Source: CAZEAC01 sp964510065
GTDB taxonomy: Bacteria; Bdellovibrionota_C; UBA2361; CAIXSY01
Direction of reading: 5' to 3'
Assembly (NCBI GenBank): GCA_964510065.1
Contig: CAZEAC010000131.1
Span: 1 to 7,160, forward strand
Length of the DNA: 7,160 nt
The position numbers were made by a program, and so were the translations under genes. Under the pieces are notes generated by a model. The model searched no databases. It saw nothing but the letters and a program-made list of their open reading frames with translations, and was not told the DNA's origin. Every line of letters starts with the position of its first letter. Positions within the stretch are counted from its first letter, which is position 1. This document shows positions 5,536 to 7,160 of this stretch, one piece after another.

Positions 5536-6849
5536 TCATAAATCCTTCGTTCGCCAAAAAATGCCGACTCTCTGTACACGGGAAAGCCTGAAGTCCTTCC
5601 TCGACCACCCACTCACGTCACGCGCATCTACGGGAAGTACAATTACATCAAACTTTTCTAGCGGAATCGCTCGAGGGCCATCAGCGTAATAAACTTTTCC
5701 CTGCAAGCTACGAAGATAGAATGGCAGCGGCCAGTACCATTTCGCACCGATGAATACCTCGCAGGTGCCATCAAATTCAGCACAGTGTGTCTCGATCTCA
5801 CTCGCAAGCTGGCGAACATCTGGCGAAGTGTCATTAAGCTGCAAATAAGCTGTCGTTGAAGGCATGAAATTCAGGCAGAGCATTATTGCAGAACATTGAA
5901 ACGCCGAGGATACTGTTCGCATTTGAAGTGCCGCTGCTAAGCCGAGAGGCGCTATTACTGACATCAAAAGCCATGGTGTCTTGTAAGGAATTAGCGAGTA
6001 AAGAAAAAACGCGATTATGCCCTGCACGCTAAGATATTTCGAAAAAGTATCCTTTGAAACGAGCGCAAACAGGGCAAACACGACGAGCGGACTGCTTGCC
6101 GCGACTCGCTCAAAGTAGAACCACCAGGGCTGGAATTGAGTGCTGTCAGACAAGCCCGTCTTTGACCAATTCCAAACTCCTGAAAGTAACTCGAAGGGTA
6201 TGGTAAATGAATCGAAGGCAACGAACGTGCTTATAAAAGCCCCCACAAATAAGATCAGCAAACAACGCACAGGTACCCGCAATTTCGAGCGATACATATA
6301 GAGCAGCGGCAAAATTGAGGAGAGCACGCTAATAACAAAAGTCTCCTTCGTCGCCGCCAGCAATCCACAAACCAAGCCAGTAAGCAGTGCCCACTTCCAA
6401 GTTCGCACGCTCATCAGGTACCAAAACAAAAAAGTGCACAGAAGCGACAGAAAGGCAAAGACGCTTTCGTGAATCGCAGTTCGATTGTAAAAAACAATTA
6501 ACGGATCCAATGCAATGAGCGCGGCGGCCGAAGCGGCTGCGCCCAAGCCAGCCCGCTTCCAGGCAACACCCACGCAAACCAAAAGCAAAAGCAGCCCTGC
6601 GGCGACTGAAGGCAGCCTAAGCTCGAATTCGGAATCCAGACCAACCGTGGCGACAATTCTAAAAAAAAGCGGGCCATGGAAATGCTGAGGGTCATAAGGC
6701 ACCTGCCCGCTCAGTGCGTAGGTCTTTGCGAGGTGCCAATTGACGGCTTCGTCAAATTGCAACGGCTTCGCACCTAGACCAATCACGCGAGAATAGATCC
6801 CCAGCGCCACGAGCAAGAAGATCGCAACTGCCGCGAAAATTCTTCTCAA
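5536..6849 (-). CDS. Multi-pass membrane glycosyltransferase, Agl23/TIGR03663 (PMT/GT39-like) family
   Basis: A 437-residue membrane protein. A hydrophobic helix at about residues 5-22 is followed by a long periplasmic loop with the acidic pair D33/E34 in FDEAVNW, the catalytic position of PMT/ArnT-type (GT-C) transferases that use lipid-linked sugars. The loop continues with YDPQHFHGP (H58-P60) and a SEFELRLPS segment (about 73-81). About nine more membrane spans follow to residue 330, with KETFV (168-172) and YKTPWL (289-294). A soluble tail carries YWPLPFYLR (372-380). The DEA, HGP, YKTPW and YWPLP-YLR series is what I know of the TIGR03663 'flippase activity-associated Agl23' family. The donor and acceptor are unknown; envelope glycan or protein glycosylation is the likely role. 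The start is TTG: its TTGA overlaps the stop of the upstream gene by four bases, which implies translational coupling, and no strong ribosome site is seen. The protein is shorter than many family members but has no visible break. Confidence 0.88.
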   Translation of the reverse strand: MRRIFAAVAIFLLVALGIYSRVIGLGAKPLQFDEAVNWHLAKTYALSGQVPYDPQHFHGPLFFRIVATVGLDSEFELRLPSVAAGLLLLLVCVGVAWKRAGLGAAASAAALIALDPLIVFYNRTAIHESVFAFLSLLCTFLFWYLMSVRTWKWALLTGLVCGLLAATKETFVISVLSSILPLLYMYRSKLRVPVRCLLILFVGAFISTFVAFDSFTIPFELLSGVWNWSKTGLSDSTQFQPWWFYFERVAASSPLVVFALFALVSKDTFSKYLSVQGIIAFFLYSLIPYKTPWLLMSVIAPLGLAAALQMRTVSSAFQCSAIMLCLNFMPSTTAYLQLNDTSPDVRQLASEIETHCAEFDGTCEVFIGAKWYWPLPFYLRSLQGKVYYADGPRAIPLEKFDVIVLPVDARDVSGWSRKDFRLSRVQRVGIFWRTKDL

Positions 6850-7160
6850 CGCCGCGACTTCTTGGAAATTGGACTTATTTCAGATGAGAGCGTGCCACCG
6901 GTTACAAGGTAGCGATATTTTACCACTAAAGTCTTTCCGCGCGGCGGAAGCTTAAGCGAGAACTGATTCGTAGTCAGAATCTTCTTCTTGAATTTCAATT
7001 TTTTTAGCTTTGCACCGCTTTTTATGACCGCATACATCACTTCAAATGTCACCCCGGCGCGGTTACCAAGCGTTATGTTTGCTTTTTTCTTAGTAAATCT
7101 TATCTTTGCTCGCGAAGGCGTAATTGTTGGGATTAACGCATCCACGCAATCTGCAACCCC
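6846..7160 (-). CDS. C-terminal end of a basic protein of unknown function (partial at the right edge)
   Basis: The frame is open from the window edge to a TGA at 6848-6846, giving 104 visible residues. A GTG at 7145 could serve as a start, but no stop separates it from the edge and no ribosome site stands out, so this is more likely the tail of a longer protein. The tail is very rich in Lys and Arg and alternates hydrophobic and polar residues as in a beta-sandwich of the immunoglobulin or fibronectin kind (for example TNQFSLKLPPRGKTLVVKYRY). It ends in a basic KKSRR. A lone cysteine lies in the first five residues (VADCVD). No membrane segment is visible. Its stop overlaps the start of the glycosyltransferase gene, so the two are co-transcribed; it might be an exported partner or target, but the function cannot be named. 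Confidence 0.6.
   Translation of the reverse strand, partial: GVADCVDALIPTITPSRAKIRFTKKKANITLGNRAGVTFEVMYAVIKSGAKLKKLKFKKKILTTNQFSLKLPPRGKTLVVKYRYLVTGGTLSSEISPISKKSRR

Noticed and set aside
1..7160. CRISPR arrays, tRNA or rRNA genes, insertion sequences, long direct repeats
   Set aside because: None was seen on reading either strand; no repeated spacer pattern, cloverleaf or transposase frame is present.

Overview
The window looks like a chromosomal piece of a Gram-negative bacterium of roughly balanced GC. The grounds are an NtrC-family sigma-54 activator, a sigma-54 (-24/-12) promoter and chemosensory/c-di-GMP-type signalling parts. No ribosomal or other marker gene is present, so the phylum cannot be fixed; a deltaproteobacterial or Bdellovibrio-like lineage would fit but is a guess. 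No tRNA, rRNA, CRISPR array, insertion sequence or phage gene was seen.

Left part (1-2905) is a signalling locus built around a divergent intergenic region. Leftward from about 1330 runs a two-gene operon. It starts with a 271-residue HPt-receiver protein that resembles the two ends of WspE/CheA with the kinase core missing. Fifteen bases later comes a gene whose receiver domain closely resembles that of the diguanylate cyclase response regulator WspR; it runs off the left edge. Rightward lies an NtrC-type sigma-54 activator with a degenerate receiver, intact AAA+ motifs (GAYTGA loop) and a Fis-type helix-turn-helix. The operon has a well-formed sigma-54 promoter (minus strand, 1358-1343), and short dyads lie upstream of it at enhancer distance. 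The simplest model is that the activator switches on the HPt-receiver/WspR-like operon, so that a phosphorelay controls c-di-GMP synthesis. Neither the kinase nor the GGDEF domain is in view.

Middle part (2906-5507) holds a 187-base intergenic region with a possible promoter overlapped by an inverted repeat, then a gene for an 804-residue soluble protein that I do not recognise.

Right part (5536-7160) is a leftward, translationally coupled pair. First is the C-terminal end of a basic, probably beta-rich protein cut by the right edge. Its stop overlaps the TTG start of a multi-pass membrane glycosyltransferase of the Agl23/TIGR03663 (PMT/GT39-like) type. This pair converges on the unknown gene with 28 bases between them and a small palindrome at the junction.
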